A DNA stretch of 64,000 nt from assembly GCA_958298945.1 (NCBI GenBank), contig OY282607.1, positions 52,429,020-52,493,019 on the forward strand, given 5' to 3'. The stretch is from Atherix ibis. Lineage: Eukaryota; Arthropoda; Insecta; Diptera; Athericidae. How positions within the stretch are numbered: the stretch's first letter is position 1; each line of letters begins with the position of its first letter. Made by a program: the position numbers and the translations under genes. Shown here one piece after another: positions 12,334 to 24,076 of this stretch. A model generated the notes under the pieces. That model did not search any database and was not told where the DNA came from. It worked only from the letters and a program-made list of their open reading frames with translations.

Positions 12334-13627
12334 CGTGGGCTACTATATATATTTCTGGCCTAATAATGAAAATGCGAATATTTATCAACGAAAAAGGTTT
12401 TATTGTTTTTCAAAATATTCTCCATCAAGATTTATACACTTTTGCATGCGCTCAAACCAATTTTCGAAGCACTTTTTCCACTCCGATTGAGACACCTCCA
12501 AAACATGGTTTTTGAATGCTTCAACAGCATCTTCTGGCGACGAAAATCGTTGACCACGCATTTTTTTCTTGATGTGTGGGAATAAAAAGAAGTCATTGGG
12601 TGCCAAGTCAGGGCTGTACGGAGGATGACCCATCAATTCGACGTTTTGTCCGGTCAAAAAGGCGCTGGTTTGAGCCGATGTGTGAGAGCTCGCATTGTCA
12701 TGGTGCACAATGATTCGACTTCTCTTGTTCGTTTTTCGAATTTCTCCGAAGACTTCAGGCAAACAAATGGTGGTGTACCACTCAGAATTGACCGTCCTAC
12801 GTTGCACAAGCGGAACAGTCGCCACATGACCAGTTTTGCCAAAGAAACAAGCGACCATTTGCTTCGAAGTGCTTCTTCCACGAACAACTTTCGTTGGATT
12901 TGACTCGTCTTGGAAGACCCACACGGTCGATTGCTGTTTTGTTTCGGGCTCATACGCATAGATCCATGATTCGTCACCTGTGACGATCTTATAAACGTCT
13001 TTTGAAGCACCGCGATCGTATTTTTTCAGCATTTCCTTACACCAATCCACACGAGCCTTTTTTTGAGCGATTGTCAAATTGTGCGGGATCCAACGAGAAC
13101 AAACCTTTTTTACGGCCAGGTGTTCATGCAATATCGAATGTATGCTGGTGGGAGAAATGCCTAGGCATGCCTCTATCTCACGGTATGTCACATGACGGTC
13201 TTGCATTATCAGTTCACGTACGGCATCGATGTTTTCTGGAACAACGGCTGTTTTTGGACGACCTTCACGGAATTCGTCTTTGAGCGAGCGTCGGCCACGA
13301 TTGAATTCGTTGTACCAGTTTTTCACAGTGCTATAGGATGGTGCTTCATAGCCATACAAAGATTTAAGTTCATCGATGCACTCTTGTCGTGATAATCCAC
13401 GTCGAAAGTTGTGAAAAATGATCGCACGAAAATGTTCACGAGTTAATTCCATTTTTTTGCCAAATTGATTTTTTCAAGTCACTGTAAACAACACAAATGA
13501 TAGTCGTACGTCAAAACGTTCTGAGTACGTTTATGCTAAAAAATGTCAAACTTTCCAATGGAAATGTCAGATCGCACCTGGCAACACTTAGTGTTGCCTA
13601 GGCCAGAAATATATATAGTAGCCTACG
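12334..13627 (-). mobile_element. complete mariner element, family B
   Basis: This 1,294-bp element is flanked by TA at 12332-12333 and 13628-13629. Its TIRs are about 29 bp and differ at one base in the outer part (CGTGGGC versus CGTAGGC). They continue with TACTATATATATTTCTGGCC. Both ends, the target duplication and an uninterrupted transposase are present, so this is the only copy in the window that could in principle still move. The family is single copy here and lies among unrelated sequence. Confidence 0.93.
12400..13452 (-). CDS. mariner transposase, intact (family B)
   Basis: This 350-residue transposase cuts and joins its element's DNA at TA sites in the nucleus. The length matches the usual 345-350 residues for mariners. 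Residues 1-110 hold the two helix-turn-helix segments that bind the TIR (VKNWYNEF near 44-51; Trp46 is TGG). The linker motif RWIPHNL is at about 120-126. The DDE domain has Asp160 in TGDESW, Asp252 in HHDNASSH and Asp287 in PDLAPND, a perfect DD34D spacing. No stop or frameshift interrupts it. The ATG at 13452 is the only sensible start. An AATAAA signal overlaps the stop codon. It is clearly distinct from families A, C, D and the Mos1-like copy, and I do not commit to a subfamily name. Confidence 0.95.
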   Translation of the reverse strand: MELTREHFRAIIFHNFRRGLSRQECIDELKSLYGYEAPSYSTVKNWYNEFNRGRRSLKDEFREGRPKTAVVPENIDAVRELIMQDRHVTYREIEACLGISPTSIHSILHEHLAVKKVCSRWIPHNLTIAQKKARVDWCKEMLKKYDRGASKDVYKIVTGDESWIYAYEPETKQQSTVWVFQDESNPTKVVRGRSTSKQMVACFFGKTGHVATVPLVQRRTVNSEWYTTICLPEVFGEIRKTNKRSRIIVHHDNASSHTSAQTSAFLTGQNVELMGHPPYSPDLAPNDFFLFPHIKKKMRGQRFSSPEDAVEAFKNHVLEVSQSEWKKCFENWFERMQKCINLDGEYFEKQ

Positions 13628-13986
13628 TACTTCATCCGTGAAACAAGAAGTTTATTGGATTAGTGGAAAAAGGTTATTTGAAGTGAAGAGCCCAAAATTG
13701 AAATTGCTGAGTCTAATAGGACTACTGCTGTTTGTCGGCATATAATTTTAATTATTCATTTAATTAATTATAATATAAATATATTTTATACTATATTAGT
13801 GAAATGCGTATGTTATCGATCAATTAAATCATGATAGCAGAAAATCCGTACATACAAAATGTCTGTTGTTTGTTGGAATATTGGCATAAAGATACTGGAG
13901 AACTGTGTGATTGGCACTGTAAGCCATAGTCGAGAAAATTTTATAGTTTAGGGATACTTCCGAAGACTCTAAAATAAGAATAGCAA

Positions 13987-14213
13987 TTGGGTTGTCAAGA
14001 AAGTAATTTCGTTGTTTCCCAACAGAGGACTTACTTGTATTTTTTCACAACCAACTTCACACCTTATCATATGTATTTTGACAGTTGACATAGAAAGGCT
14101 TGCTTGTGAAAAAATTCGATTGAGTCTGCACAGTAGTTGATACCCTTTTAAATATGATTCAATTGATTTGGTTGATACCCTTTTAAATATGGAATGTAAA
14201 AAAACAGCATTTT
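13987..14213 (+). mobile_element. mariner family A, 5' end fragment
   Basis: It begins with the family A TIR (TTGGGTTGTCAAGAAAGTAA) and runs through the 5' UTR to the first transposase codons, then stops abruptly at 14213 where family D sequence begins in the opposite orientation. A stretch ending CCCTTTTAAATATG is duplicated internally (about 14145-14155 and 14178-14190). The copy is a dead remnant. Confidence 0.8.
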
Positions 14214-14949
14214 CGCTCCTGCTTCGGTGGCGTTTTTATCTCCTCAATCGTAGCGAAGCGTCGTCCTTTCATGGGGCTCTTCAGTTTCGGGAACAAGAAA
14301 AGTCATAGGTGTGTTGTTTTTGGCCAAAAATTCAAAAGCTTCCACAAATTCGGTCGTTTCTGGCGGATTGCTTGGCGCAACTTGCGCATAATTTACAGGT
14401 AATATTCCTTATTGACCATCCTACCTGATATACCGCGCCCCTGCAATCGAAGAAAACTGTAACCAAAACCTTTACATTCGATCGAACTTGGCGCGTTTTT
14501 TTCGGTCTTGACTCGTGCGGCAGCCTCCATTGGGATGATTGAGCTTTGGTTTCCACGTCATCACCATAAACCCATGATTCGTCACCAGTTATGACCCTCT
14601 GGAACAAATTGGGGCCGTCGCGGACAGAGTCCAACAGCTCCTGAGCAATGTTAATGCGATGCTGTTTTTGGTCGAGATTGAGCAATTTTGGTACGAATTT
14701 CGCAGCGACCCGTCTCACACCCAAATCATCGGTAAAAATCGAATGGCACGAGCCAATCGATATGTTTAAGTCCTCAGCAACTTCTCTAACGGTGATTCGA
14801 CGATTCACGTGCAAGCAAAGCAGCTGTCAAAAATTAACTGAACATTCAAAATGGCCGAACTTGTCGGCATAAGTGAGAGGCATGAGTACCAGCATAACGC
14901 CACAAAAAATCGAAAATCGAATTTCGCGATACTTTTTGAACAGACCTCG
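14214..14949 (-). mobile_element. mariner family D, copy 1 (truncated)
   Basis: The right end has the family D TIR (the reverse strand begins CGAGGTCTGTTCAAAAAGTA), ending at 14949 next to TA. The left end is fused directly to a family A fragment at 14213. The encoded transposase has lost its N-terminal DNA-binding region as well as an internal segment. Confidence 0.8.
14220..14814 (-). pseudogene. mariner transposase pseudogene (family D copy 1)
   Basis: It reads from HVNRRITVREVAEDL (second helix-turn-helix) through FVPKLL and ITGDESWVYGDD (first catalytic Asp) to VTVFFDCRGAVY. The frame then breaks. Downstream, FPKLKSPMKGRRFATIEEIK can be read near 14230-14300. A deletion just before it removes the segment with the third catalytic Asp (PYSPDLAPCD in relatives). 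The N-terminal ~70 residues are also absent. The sequence type is that found in GVQW3/FLJ37770-like mariner derivatives. Non-functional. Confidence 0.8.
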
Positions 14950-17250
14950 TATACTTACAAAGAAGGCAAATAAAGACAATTTTTAGATGCACACTATTCC
15001 TTTGATATAATTACAAATATAATGTTCTTGCCGTGTTTATCATTGTTGTAGAAGCAGGAGCTGTAAGGATCTTTAAAGAAGATCATACACATAGAGTTAC
15101 GGGAGTCGCAGACTTTTGCCAAATAGAATATTTACGGGATGAGTTGGACCGAAAAGCTTGAGCATGGAATCCAACAAGCTTACAGGATCTTTGTACAAAG
15201 GAGTGATTTGTTCGACACACTCTAATTTTTTTTTTTTAAAAAAACGACAAAACCAATGACTAGTCAAAAGAACGGAACTCGCTTATGTTTTTAATTTTGT
15301 GTTTAAATAAAAAATATGAAATTGTTCATTCTTATGACCATTAGTATATGCACAAATAAGTGTTTAAGGGTAGATTACCAAAATGGGTTGTAGCTTCTTA
15401 TGAGCTTAGATTACCATCCACTTTTTGCTCAACCTTTATATGAGCATTTTTAAGAATAGTGTCTTGTACTTATCGGAATTAGTCCTTTAGACAATAGTTT
15501 CTTTAACGTTGATGATAAGTTTTGAGACTTGAAAGGTTCATTGCTAATTGTTATTTTAAAAAGCATAGATTTCTTTATAAAAAAGATTTTTATGCACAGA
15601 AGAAAAGAAAAATTAATACTTATTACTGACGTACTCTCCATATTCGGGCTGGACCACTACTATGTCATGTGATTTTTAAAGGAGACAAACAATATTACGA
15701 GTATTACTTAGTTTTGTTTTGTTTTATCAGGATTTTTTCGATGCAATCTCTTCCTCACTAAAAACACCAAAAATTTTACTTTTTATGTAATTTGCATAAT
15801 ATTTAGTTATTATATTAATATTCGTCAATAGATGAATATACGAGTCACAGCATGATAAGATATTGATATAAGATACTCTCAACTAAAAGCGAATATATTC
15901 AAATTCAATAAACTGCAAAGTATCAGTGAATAGATTTTTCTACTGGATTATCTAATTGTCTAAATAAATCCAGATACAGAATAATATCACCAGACACAAA
16001 AATATATTAATACCAGTTAAATTCCCCACAATAACAGCTGAAGCAGATTCACTTTTGACTATGACCTTTAATACTCGTACGATAAACTCTTTTATTAAAA
16101 TGTGGTTTTTATCATCAAATCGAAAATTATTGCTTAGCTCTAATGAACTATTGGCATTTGTTAGGTTGTCACAGACAGATTTGCATATCTGAAGTTTTAT
16201 TCTCAGCTCTTTCTTTTTCTTTTTAGCGATTACTATCGATTACAATTTTTTTTTATATACATTGAGAAATCACAAAACCTTTTCAATCAGTTGCGAAATT
16301 TCACATAAAATAAAACTGTACGTATTATTCAATAATGAATAATTTTAACGATATTCAGAAATATTATACAAAAAATTAAAGAAGATTTCAGTGACAATAA
16401 ATAACGACTGATGAAAGACACGCGATCATATTAACGAAAGGAAAACTTAAAAATGCATTTCAATTTACTGTCGTTTTTAGACTAAATTTTTTTTACTATT
16501 TTGATTTTTATCTAAAATAATCAATAAAATTTAAGAAATATAAATGAATTAATATAATTGCCGATACTAGAGAGATTAGTTATCTCATAGCTTTAACATT
16601 TTTACAGATTTCATAATATTATTTGATTAAATATTAAATTAAGTCAAAATCAAAAAAAAAAGATGGTAAATTAGAAAATGTCAAAGGGAAAATTATCGTT
16701 TTATTAATTTATGCATAATAATGATAGGTTGAATAATAATGCAAAATGAGCCACCTTTACTTATGCAAGGACGAAAAATAACAAAAAAGTAATTATTCTT
16801 TTAATATTTTATGTTTTTTTTTATGTTAAAAACTAACAAATCATATTAAAAATTCAAATTTAAAAGAAAATAACCATTTTTAACGATTTCAGAGTTTCTA
16901 ATATAAAACTTATTTGTCTATGGTGACTTTTGCCCAATGTTTTCGAAATTAAAAAAAAAATATAATAAAATGTATCCTTCCTTTTTTATGTATGGTTATT
17001 TGAAAATATAAAATTATAAGCGTTTAATCAATAGAGAAATGATGGAACAGGCAAGACTCTTTATAAAAACAGTCAAAAAACTGTTTGATCTTTTTTTATA
17101 GTAAAATATCAAAATTCTTTAAAATGACAGAGAAATATTAAAAAAATACTCAAATAAGTCGATTTTGTTTGGCCGCCATTTTGGTTTGGATGATATTTGT
17201 CTGTTGGTATTTGACAGTCTTAGAGAGTGATCGATAGAAATATATTGTGG
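14950..17250. other. AT-rich DNA without recognisable gene
   Basis: Very AT-rich sequence with homopolymer runs. No coding region or transposon ends can be supported. Confidence 0.45.
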
Positions 17251-17253
17251 AGC

Positions 17254-18232
17254 ATCTAACGCCGCAACAACATGTTGAAATTATTAAAACATTTTATTAA
17301 AATAATTGTTCAATTGTGACCACGTGGAGAAAATTGCGTGATTTTTTTTGGTGTTAATCATATTCCGAGCAAGTCAATCATTCAGTGTGTAATGAATAAT
17401 TTTAAAAATATACATACACTGGGATATAATGCGAAAACTGGGCGGCGACAATTAAGCCACCGTACACCAGAAAAGATTGATGCAGTGAGGCAGAGCACTG
17501 CTGGATGTTCGCGTACCTCTTATCGACGCCGTGCACAAGAATTGGGAATATCTCCATTATGTTTGTTAAAAATTCTCAAAAAAAAAATTTCCTTTTTAAC
17601 CCGTAAAAAAACTCAATTAGCCCAACAGCTGCAGGAAAATGACCATGAACGGCGGCGAGACTGGAGATTATGAGGGACTGAAAATCCTCAACTGATACAC
17701 CAAAAAACACTACACCCTCGAAGAGTAATTGTATGGTGCGCCATTTGCGCCGGCGGCATCATTGGGCCATATTTCTTTGAAGATGCTGGAGGCAATTCTG
17801 TAACAGTTACTGGTAGTGTACACATTTTCCTTCAAGTACCCCCATACAAAGAAATCGGGAGGATTCAAATCCGGGGATTATGGGGGCCAGTCGATGTCAC
17901 CAATTTTGACATGTTGGAAAACTTTCTTCTGCCAGAATTGGATCAATTAGACCTCTAGAACATGCGGTTCCAACAAGACGGTGCCATTTTGAGAGAAATT
18001 GTTCCCGGATTTGAAGCCGACCGATTTTTTTCGTATGGGAGGTACTTTAAGGAAAAGGTGTACACTAACAAACCAACCACAACCTCGATGCTTAAGGCCA
18101 ACATTGGAAACGAAATTGCTGAAATAACACCAGAAGTCTGCGATAATGTTATGAATAAAATGTGCTTAAAAGAGTTCGCTTTTGTGCCGCGGCCAGAGGC
18201 GTGGGGCATTTAACCGATATCATATTCCATAC
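17254..18232 (+). pseudogene. DD41D-type mariner-like transposase relic
   Basis: In shifting frames the order of parts follows a single transposase. LTPQQHVEIIKTFY lies near 17258. A GRR-HRTPEKIDAVR helix-turn-helix and the LGISPLCLLKIL segment lie at 17430-17570. CAGGIIGPYFFED lies near 17750. FQQDGA (second Asp) lies at about 17968, and KVYTNKPTTTSMLK to HLTDIIFHT forms the end at about 18231. Relatives in this group, including the copy at 36426-37190, place 41 residues between the second and third Asp. Here that interval is destroyed: the CDLTPLD-type motif is missing between FQQDGA and KVYTNKP. At least three frameshifts and deletions make it dead. Terminal repeats were not identified. 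Confidence 0.7.
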
Positions 18233-19474
18233 ATAATGCTAAAAGACCATATAATCAATCAATTTTTTATTAAAAAAAAACTTCGACCTCTGACATAAAA
18301 CGTTTGTATTATTTATAAAAAACTACCCTATATGCTAAAGTCAAACTATTTTAATATCCAAAATGATAATAAGGTCTTAAGTACTCGTAACTAGCGGCAT
18401 TACTTGTTTTTTTTTTTTTTTGGTGCAATATTTTAATTTAATTTGAATTTTTGTTTGTTTGTTTGTTTGTATTCATAGGATCCTAAAACGAGCCAGGGCC
18501 ACATTTTAGCAAGACGATCATAAATCGATTTGGCAAACTATTAGTCATATTTTAATTTAGTAAACAAATAAGATGTGATTGAAAATGTCTGGTAGAATAA
18601 ATTTCTATTAAGAAATACAAAAGAGAACTTTAAAAAGAAATTGAGAAATCTCAAAGCTTCGTAATCAAGGGGAGAATATCATTAAAAAAATGTAAACACA
18701 TCCAATCGATTTATTAGAAAAATTCCATTAGATAATGCAGAATAGTGCTTTAAACGCAACAGGTTTGGCAGTTGGAGTGAGGATAGCTACCAAAATTGAA
18801 TTGCTTTTTTTGATTGCTTTTACTTTTTCATATTCTTTTATAAATGGGAACTGTTTGTGTACACACAAAAAAAACGCTTTTGATAATAAAAACGCTATGG
18901 ACTAAGGATTTTATTATGAATGCCACTTCAAGCGGTTTGGGAAACGAAGTCCTGAATGCAGGATCATGAAATTTTCTTAACAGGAAATATATGCAGGTTT
19001 AACAAATAAAGGATTAAAATTGCCTGAAGCGGAGATATCAATCTAGGATAGAACGATAAGATTGAAAATAAGTTTTGCAGTACAATCTCAAAGATAAATT
19101 TTGCTTAGATTTTGATGAAGAAAAAAAAGATTCTAAGCTGACCTCAGACTTAAGAAACTTTACATTACCAAAATAGTTCAGAATATTCCAAGGTCGGTTT
19201 GGCATAAAGTGTATCCACTAGCTTAAAAAATTTACAATATTACGAAGGCAGTATTTGCACACATACAACGCTTTCCTAATTTTGTATTCTTAGGCATTAT
19301 TTCGAAACGAGCGTGCTAAAAAATTAAGAAAGCAATTATTCGACCTTTTACAGAAAAATTAAAACACCTCCAAAATGAATCCATCATTTTTTAAATTTTG
19401 GAAAATTTGGCTCAATGATTAAACCTCAACCGAAAAAAATAAAGAAAACACAATCTTTTGATTCTGGAAACGTA
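18233..19474. other. intergenic DNA with a (TTTG)n microsatellite
   Basis: No gene is recognisable. A short tetranucleotide run, (TTTG)5, lies at 18451-18470. The rest is AT-rich sequence. Confidence 0.45.
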
Positions 19475-20380
19475 CGAGGTCTGTTCAAAAAGTATCGCGA
19501 ATTTTGAATTTCCGCGGGTTACGTATATTCGATGTTCGAATTATTTATGACGTTATGTTGGTACTGATGTCTTTCACTTATGCCGACAAGTTCGGCCATT
19601 TTGAATGTTCAGTTAATTTTTGACAGCTGCTTTGCTTGCACGTGTTTTGGCTCGGCTTCGATTTTTGCCCATTCCAAAAAATGGATCAAAGAATATGTTT
19701 AGGGAACAAGAAAAAGTCACAGGGGTCCAGATCTGGGGAATACGGTGGCTGTGGCATTATTAGTGTGTTGTTTTTGGGCAAAAATTCGCGCACAAGCAAC
19801 GATGCGTGAGCAGGTGCAATTTTTGTTCTTCCACAAATCCGGGCGTTTCTGGCGGATTGCTGGGCGCAACTTGTGCATAACTTGCAGGTAATATTCCTTA
19901 TCAACCGTTTTACTCTGTGGCAAGAACTCATGATGCACCACGCCCCTGCAATCGAAGAAAACTGTAAGCAAAACCTTCACATTCAACCGAACTTGGCACG
20001 CTTTTGTCGGTCTTGGCTCGTGCGGCAGCTTCTATTGGGATGATTGAGCTTTGGTTTCCACGTCATAACCATAAAACCATGATTCGTCACCAGTTATGAC
20101 CCTCTGGAGCAAATTTGGGTCGTCGCGGACAGAGTCCAACAGCTCCTTAGCAATGTTAATGCGATGCTGTTTTTGGTCAAAAATGGGCAAAAATCGAAGA
20201 CGAGCCAAAACACGTGCAAGCAAAGCAGCTGTCAAAAATTAACTGAATATTCAAAATGGCCGAGCTTGTCGGCATAAGTGAGAAAAATGAGTACCAACAT
20301 AAGGCCATAAAAAAATCGTAAATCAAATATACGTAGCCCGCGGAAATTCAAAATTTGCGATACTTTTTGAACAGACCTCG
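19475..20380 (-). mobile_element. mariner family D, copy 2 with ~200-bp inverted ends
   Basis: The element is flanked by TA at 19473-19474 and 20381-20382. Both ends carry CGAGGTCTGTTCAAAAAGTA. The inverted similarity runs far beyond an ordinary mariner TIR: 19475 to about 19674 matches the reverse complement of about 20186 to 20380, including AGCTGCTTTGCTTGCACGTG and the segment around CTTATGCCGACAAG. At 906 bp it is a deletion derivative of a ~1.3 kb element. The long arms give it a foldback structure. Confidence 0.85.
19690..20180 (-). pseudogene. mariner transposase fragment (family D copy 2)
   Basis: The minus strand reads DQKQHRINIAKELLDS, then ITGDESWFYGYD (first Asp), NVKVLLTVFFDCRGVVHHEF, the QKRPDLWKNK segment, and finally QPPYSPDLDPCDFFLF carrying the third catalytic Asp. 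Frames change at least twice (near 20035 and 19720-19850), and the second Asp region is altered. Both helix-turn-helix segments are lost between the inverted arms and the catalytic part. It cannot encode a working transposase. Confidence 0.8.
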
Positions 20381-21706
20381 TAGATTGTCTTAAGATAATT
20401 TTTAGAATAAATAGTCTCAAAATATAGAAAAAAAAGTGACAATTTAAGGAATATACTAAATTTTTTTTTTTAGCTAACCATTTTTTATGATTAATTGAAC
20501 TAGCATAAATTCATTAGAGTTTAATATTAAACAAAAAAAATAGAACTTATGTTAAAGCATAAAAAAATTTACAGAAAATCTTGTAGAAATTATGCAAAAA
20601 TGTTGTCTTAGAACAGAAAGTAAAAATCACTGGTTTATGTTCCAATTTTATTTTTAAAATAACCCATTTTATTCCATTCAAAAGAGATTTAAAGTAAATT
20701 TGTTTACTTTTTCCTCTTTTTCTTTTTAAAAATTTTTATAATATCCCAACCTTATACCTACTCGTACCATAATATAATTAAAAAAATTCAAATGTTTTGA
20801 TGCGAGTATCTTTTCAGGCAATTCAGACATTTTCGACTAAGTTTTAATCTTTCATAATAAAATGGACAAATATGGAAAATAATGAAAATTCATTTCACTA
20901 TTTTCACAATTCAATGTAGGAAATTCATAAAATAGTCTGCCGTATTACGGTTGCCTCCTACACAATCTACTATCATTCGTGTATGATTTATTTTCTGTAT
21001 TTTCATGAAATTATCGTCAACATTCCAACCAAGATTGTGTAGTATAAGAAAAAGAAATATCATAGTTTGCATGTTATCGTTATAATAATAAAAATAATAG
21101 TATACGAATAGGAATAATTTCTCATGCATCACAGAACTAATTTTTTTTTCTTCAAACGAATACCTTCTACTTAATGTTAATAAAATAAACCAATAATAAA
21201 AACAAGAAGGTGGTAATAATAGTAAAAATTGATAACAGCAATAATAATAATAATAGTGTTAGGTGGATAAACAAAGGAAAATGGAAAAAAAATATACAAA
21301 ATTAAAAGCAAAAGGTAAAGTATGGAAAAACATTTTGGGAATGGGTGAAAGTGAGTGAATCAATGAATGAAAATGTGTGACTTTTTGCTTCATTGAGAAA
21401 TTCACGATGATGAGTAGGTCTAGCCAAAAACATTTAATATGCAACCTGTTGGTTCTTCTTACGCATACTTCAAGTAGTTTATGGTTTTAAACAGAAATAA
21501 AAGACAATAGAACATTATTGATTATTTTTACGTTCAGAGTTTATAGAAGCAGAAATAAAAAATCAGTTTTGTAGTATTTAAAATGTTAAAACATATAATG
21601 TTCCTAAAAAAACTAAGAAAATTTTAAAATATTTAGAAAACACACTCAATTTTAAGAGATTCTTAAAAAGATTGGAGCAGTTAATAAAAAATCGTTTTTT
21701 CTTCTC
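20381..21706 (-). other. presumed intron of the pgant-type gene (distal part)
   Basis: This lies immediately downstream of the splice donor of the glycosyltransferase exon on the minus strand. It is AT-rich with an (AAT)n run at about 21239-21254. No further glycosyltransferase exon can be recognised here or elsewhere to the left. The intron may include the transposons further left, but that is inference. Confidence 0.4.
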
Positions 21707-21708
21707 AC

Positions 21709-22313
21709 CTGTTTTTAAGTCTAATCAGTTTGACCATATCTCTGGGTAGTCGGGTGGCCAGATAGTAGTCTAGTTTATCCTTAAGTTCTACATTCGAGCT
21801 ACCATCATCGACGAGGATGATTTCTTTCAAAATCTTCCTGTCGCATGTATTTAAGACACTATGGACGGTCCGCAATAGCACCGAATACGGTTCATTGTGG
21901 AAAATTATCACAACACTGGCAGTTGGCAGTGCATCCAAATCGTAATGTAATGTTCTACAGAGCGGATTTCGAACATCTGGAGTTGTCCTATTATAGCTAA
22001 GATGTTCGCTCAGTTCTTCGTTTAAGGCAATTTTGGTCAATTGACTGTCACCAATCTTTTTAAATTCACCTTTAAGAACAACAGATTCGCCGTTGTCGCC
22101 AAGTTTTGGAACTTGTTTGGATACATCCGCACGCACCAAACGCTCCAAATAGCCCACTTCTTTGTCGTGCAATGTATCCGCTATGAAATTATTTTCAATT
22201 CTCATCGGACCGAACGATTTATCAATGGTTTTGAAATAGAACAGAAGACATACTATGAGTATAGCTAATATAGTGAATTTCGAGAATAACGATCTACGGA
22301 ATTTCATTAACAT
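21709..22313 (-). CDS. polypeptide GalNAc-transferase, first coding exon (partial gene)
   Basis: This encodes the N-terminal ~201 residues of a UDP-GalNAc:polypeptide N-acetylgalactosaminyltransferase, the Golgi enzyme family that starts mucin-type O-glycosylation. A short cytoplasmic tail is followed by a single signal-anchor helix (residues ~14-27, FTILAILIVCLLFYF), a stem with one NRT glycosylation site (108-110), and the start of the GT-A catalytic domain: SVVIIFHNE (133-141), LLRTVHSVL and IILVDDGSS (165-173). The exon ends at a consensus donor, CAG|GTGAGA, at 21709/21708 inside the codon for R202, where the family usually continues EGLIRARL. An in-frame TGA 15 bases upstream fixes the start at the ATG at 22313 (a second ATG is two codons in). 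No stops or frameshifts are present. Later exons lie outside the window or were not recognised, and I cannot say which pgant paralogue it is. Confidence 0.9.
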
Positions 22314-22930
22314 TGCAATGATGTTAATTCACCAACTAATAAAAAAAAACTATTATAAAATGCAAATAAATCGCGGATCGTGTAGAACTGAAGCAAAATA
22401 AACTAAAATAAAACCGAAAAGAAAAACATACACAGGCGCGAAAAAAAACCTTCTGTCGGTTAAATTATGAATAAACTTTCGGAAAATCTTGTAAATAAAC
22501 AAACAAAATAATTGGAACCGATAGAGAAGAAATCGATATTTGGGGGGTATTTTGCACCACTATTGGTTATAAAATAAAATCAGTCGGGTCAAAGGTACCG
22601 CAAATATTAAGATTTACTGGTAAAAATTTACAAAAAAAAAATTTATATTTTCTAAGAATATTCCCTTTTTTGTTTATGTTTAATTCATGGCACAAACTGA
22701 ACTGAAGTGTCAGCAAAGGAAGAATACATTCTTCCGCGAATAATATTGACAACAGCACACGGATAAGTACGAATGTACGCGGAACACAACAATCACCCAA
22801 TAAACAACAAACTCAACTGTCAGTCGCCGCTATGCGTCACAGGTGACAGTCTGCTGGCTAGTCGCTTTTCGGAATCCTTTCGAAAACTCCAACAACAACG
22901 CAATGATAGCGCTGAGACCGAAGAACAAAA
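22314..22930 (-). promoter_or_regulatory. 5' UTR/promoter region of the pgant-type gene
   Basis: This lies directly upstream of the glycosyltransferase start codon. At 22810-22930 base composition becomes less AT-rich and a 12-bp palindrome GTCACAGGTGAC (about 22838-22849, containing a CAGGTG E-box) is present, as expected near an insect promoter. No TATA box or initiator can be assigned with confidence. Confidence 0.3.
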
Positions 22931-24076
22931 ACACATTCAACACAGCTGCTGAATGATAATGCAGTTCAAAGTGATTATGTTTCTTTTCCAATAGATGGCA
23001 CTATATTCCCAAATGTATGCAGTGTACTTAGTTGTACCCGTGTCTCAATTCCACAAGTTCTCTGATCAAATGAGACTAAAAATAAATTACGAATTGCAGA
23101 AAATTAATCAATAAGGAACATTTAATTTAATTGAAATAAATTAATTATATATTTAAGAATTCCAATGTATGCATTTTAACCATAAATTTTTACTAAAAGT
23201 AATAATTTAATGAAAAATAATTAAAACGTACTTTATAAAATATTTATAAATTCTTAAATGACCAAAATTAGATCTAATCAAAAAATATCGAACAAAACGA
23301 AAAATGATAGCATTTCTTTTCTAATTTATAAATAAAATGCAGAAATTATTTAATAGAAAGAACCATCATCAATAAGGCTAATTTAATTTCTTTATAATTT
23401 TATCAAAATTTATTAAATTTTCTGTTAACAAAATAATTACATTTTTTTTCTTTAAATGTGTTCAAAATCTCTTTAATTGTAAATGTCAAAAACATATAAT
23501 ATCGAAAAATAGGGATTTTTCAATTGCTATTTGTATTTTTTTCTTTCTCCTTCGATAATTCTATTGCTATAATATCACGTCTATGCAGATTTCTAGCACC
23601 TTATAGTTCAAATCCAATTCTTTTCATCAAATTATTCTTAATCTTCAAAAGAGACTTTCCTCTCCAAAAAAAACAACAAAGAATTTCGTCTACAAAACTG
23701 ACATTTTGATTTTTGGGCAATATTTCTTTGAGCCGTCAATTTTGATAACCGTCTTTTTAGCCCTAAACTGAACAACATGACCAAAATTAGCTTTATTGAA
23801 TTAAAAGTACCCAGGACGCGCTATTTCGAGATTTAGTAATGTCAATTGGCATCCAAAATCATATTTTTTGACGCCGTTGAATTTCTTCTTTTTTTAAAAA
23901 CTTGTACAAAAGACTTTTTAATATTTTACTGACAATAAATTAAAAATGATTCAATATCAAAGATTTACCCAAAAAATAATTTTATATAAAAACCAAATTT
24001 ACAAAATAATTTTGAGCCTTTGCGATAATAAGATAGTCACTTTTTTATTAGCATAAAAGGATTTCTTTATAATTAG
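22931..24076. other. AT-rich DNA without recognisable gene
   Basis: I found no coding region or repeat boundary that I can support between the putative promoter block and the left end of the H element at 24077. Confidence 0.45.

Noticed and set aside
12625..13392. Several plus-strand ORFs of 66-93 codons
   Set aside because: They are antisense shadows of the intact family B transposase on the minus strand.
20911..21132. Minus-strand ORF as second exon of the pgant-type gene
   Set aside because: It lacks the EGLIRARL continuation and the DxH metal-binding region expected next, and its composition is low-complexity.
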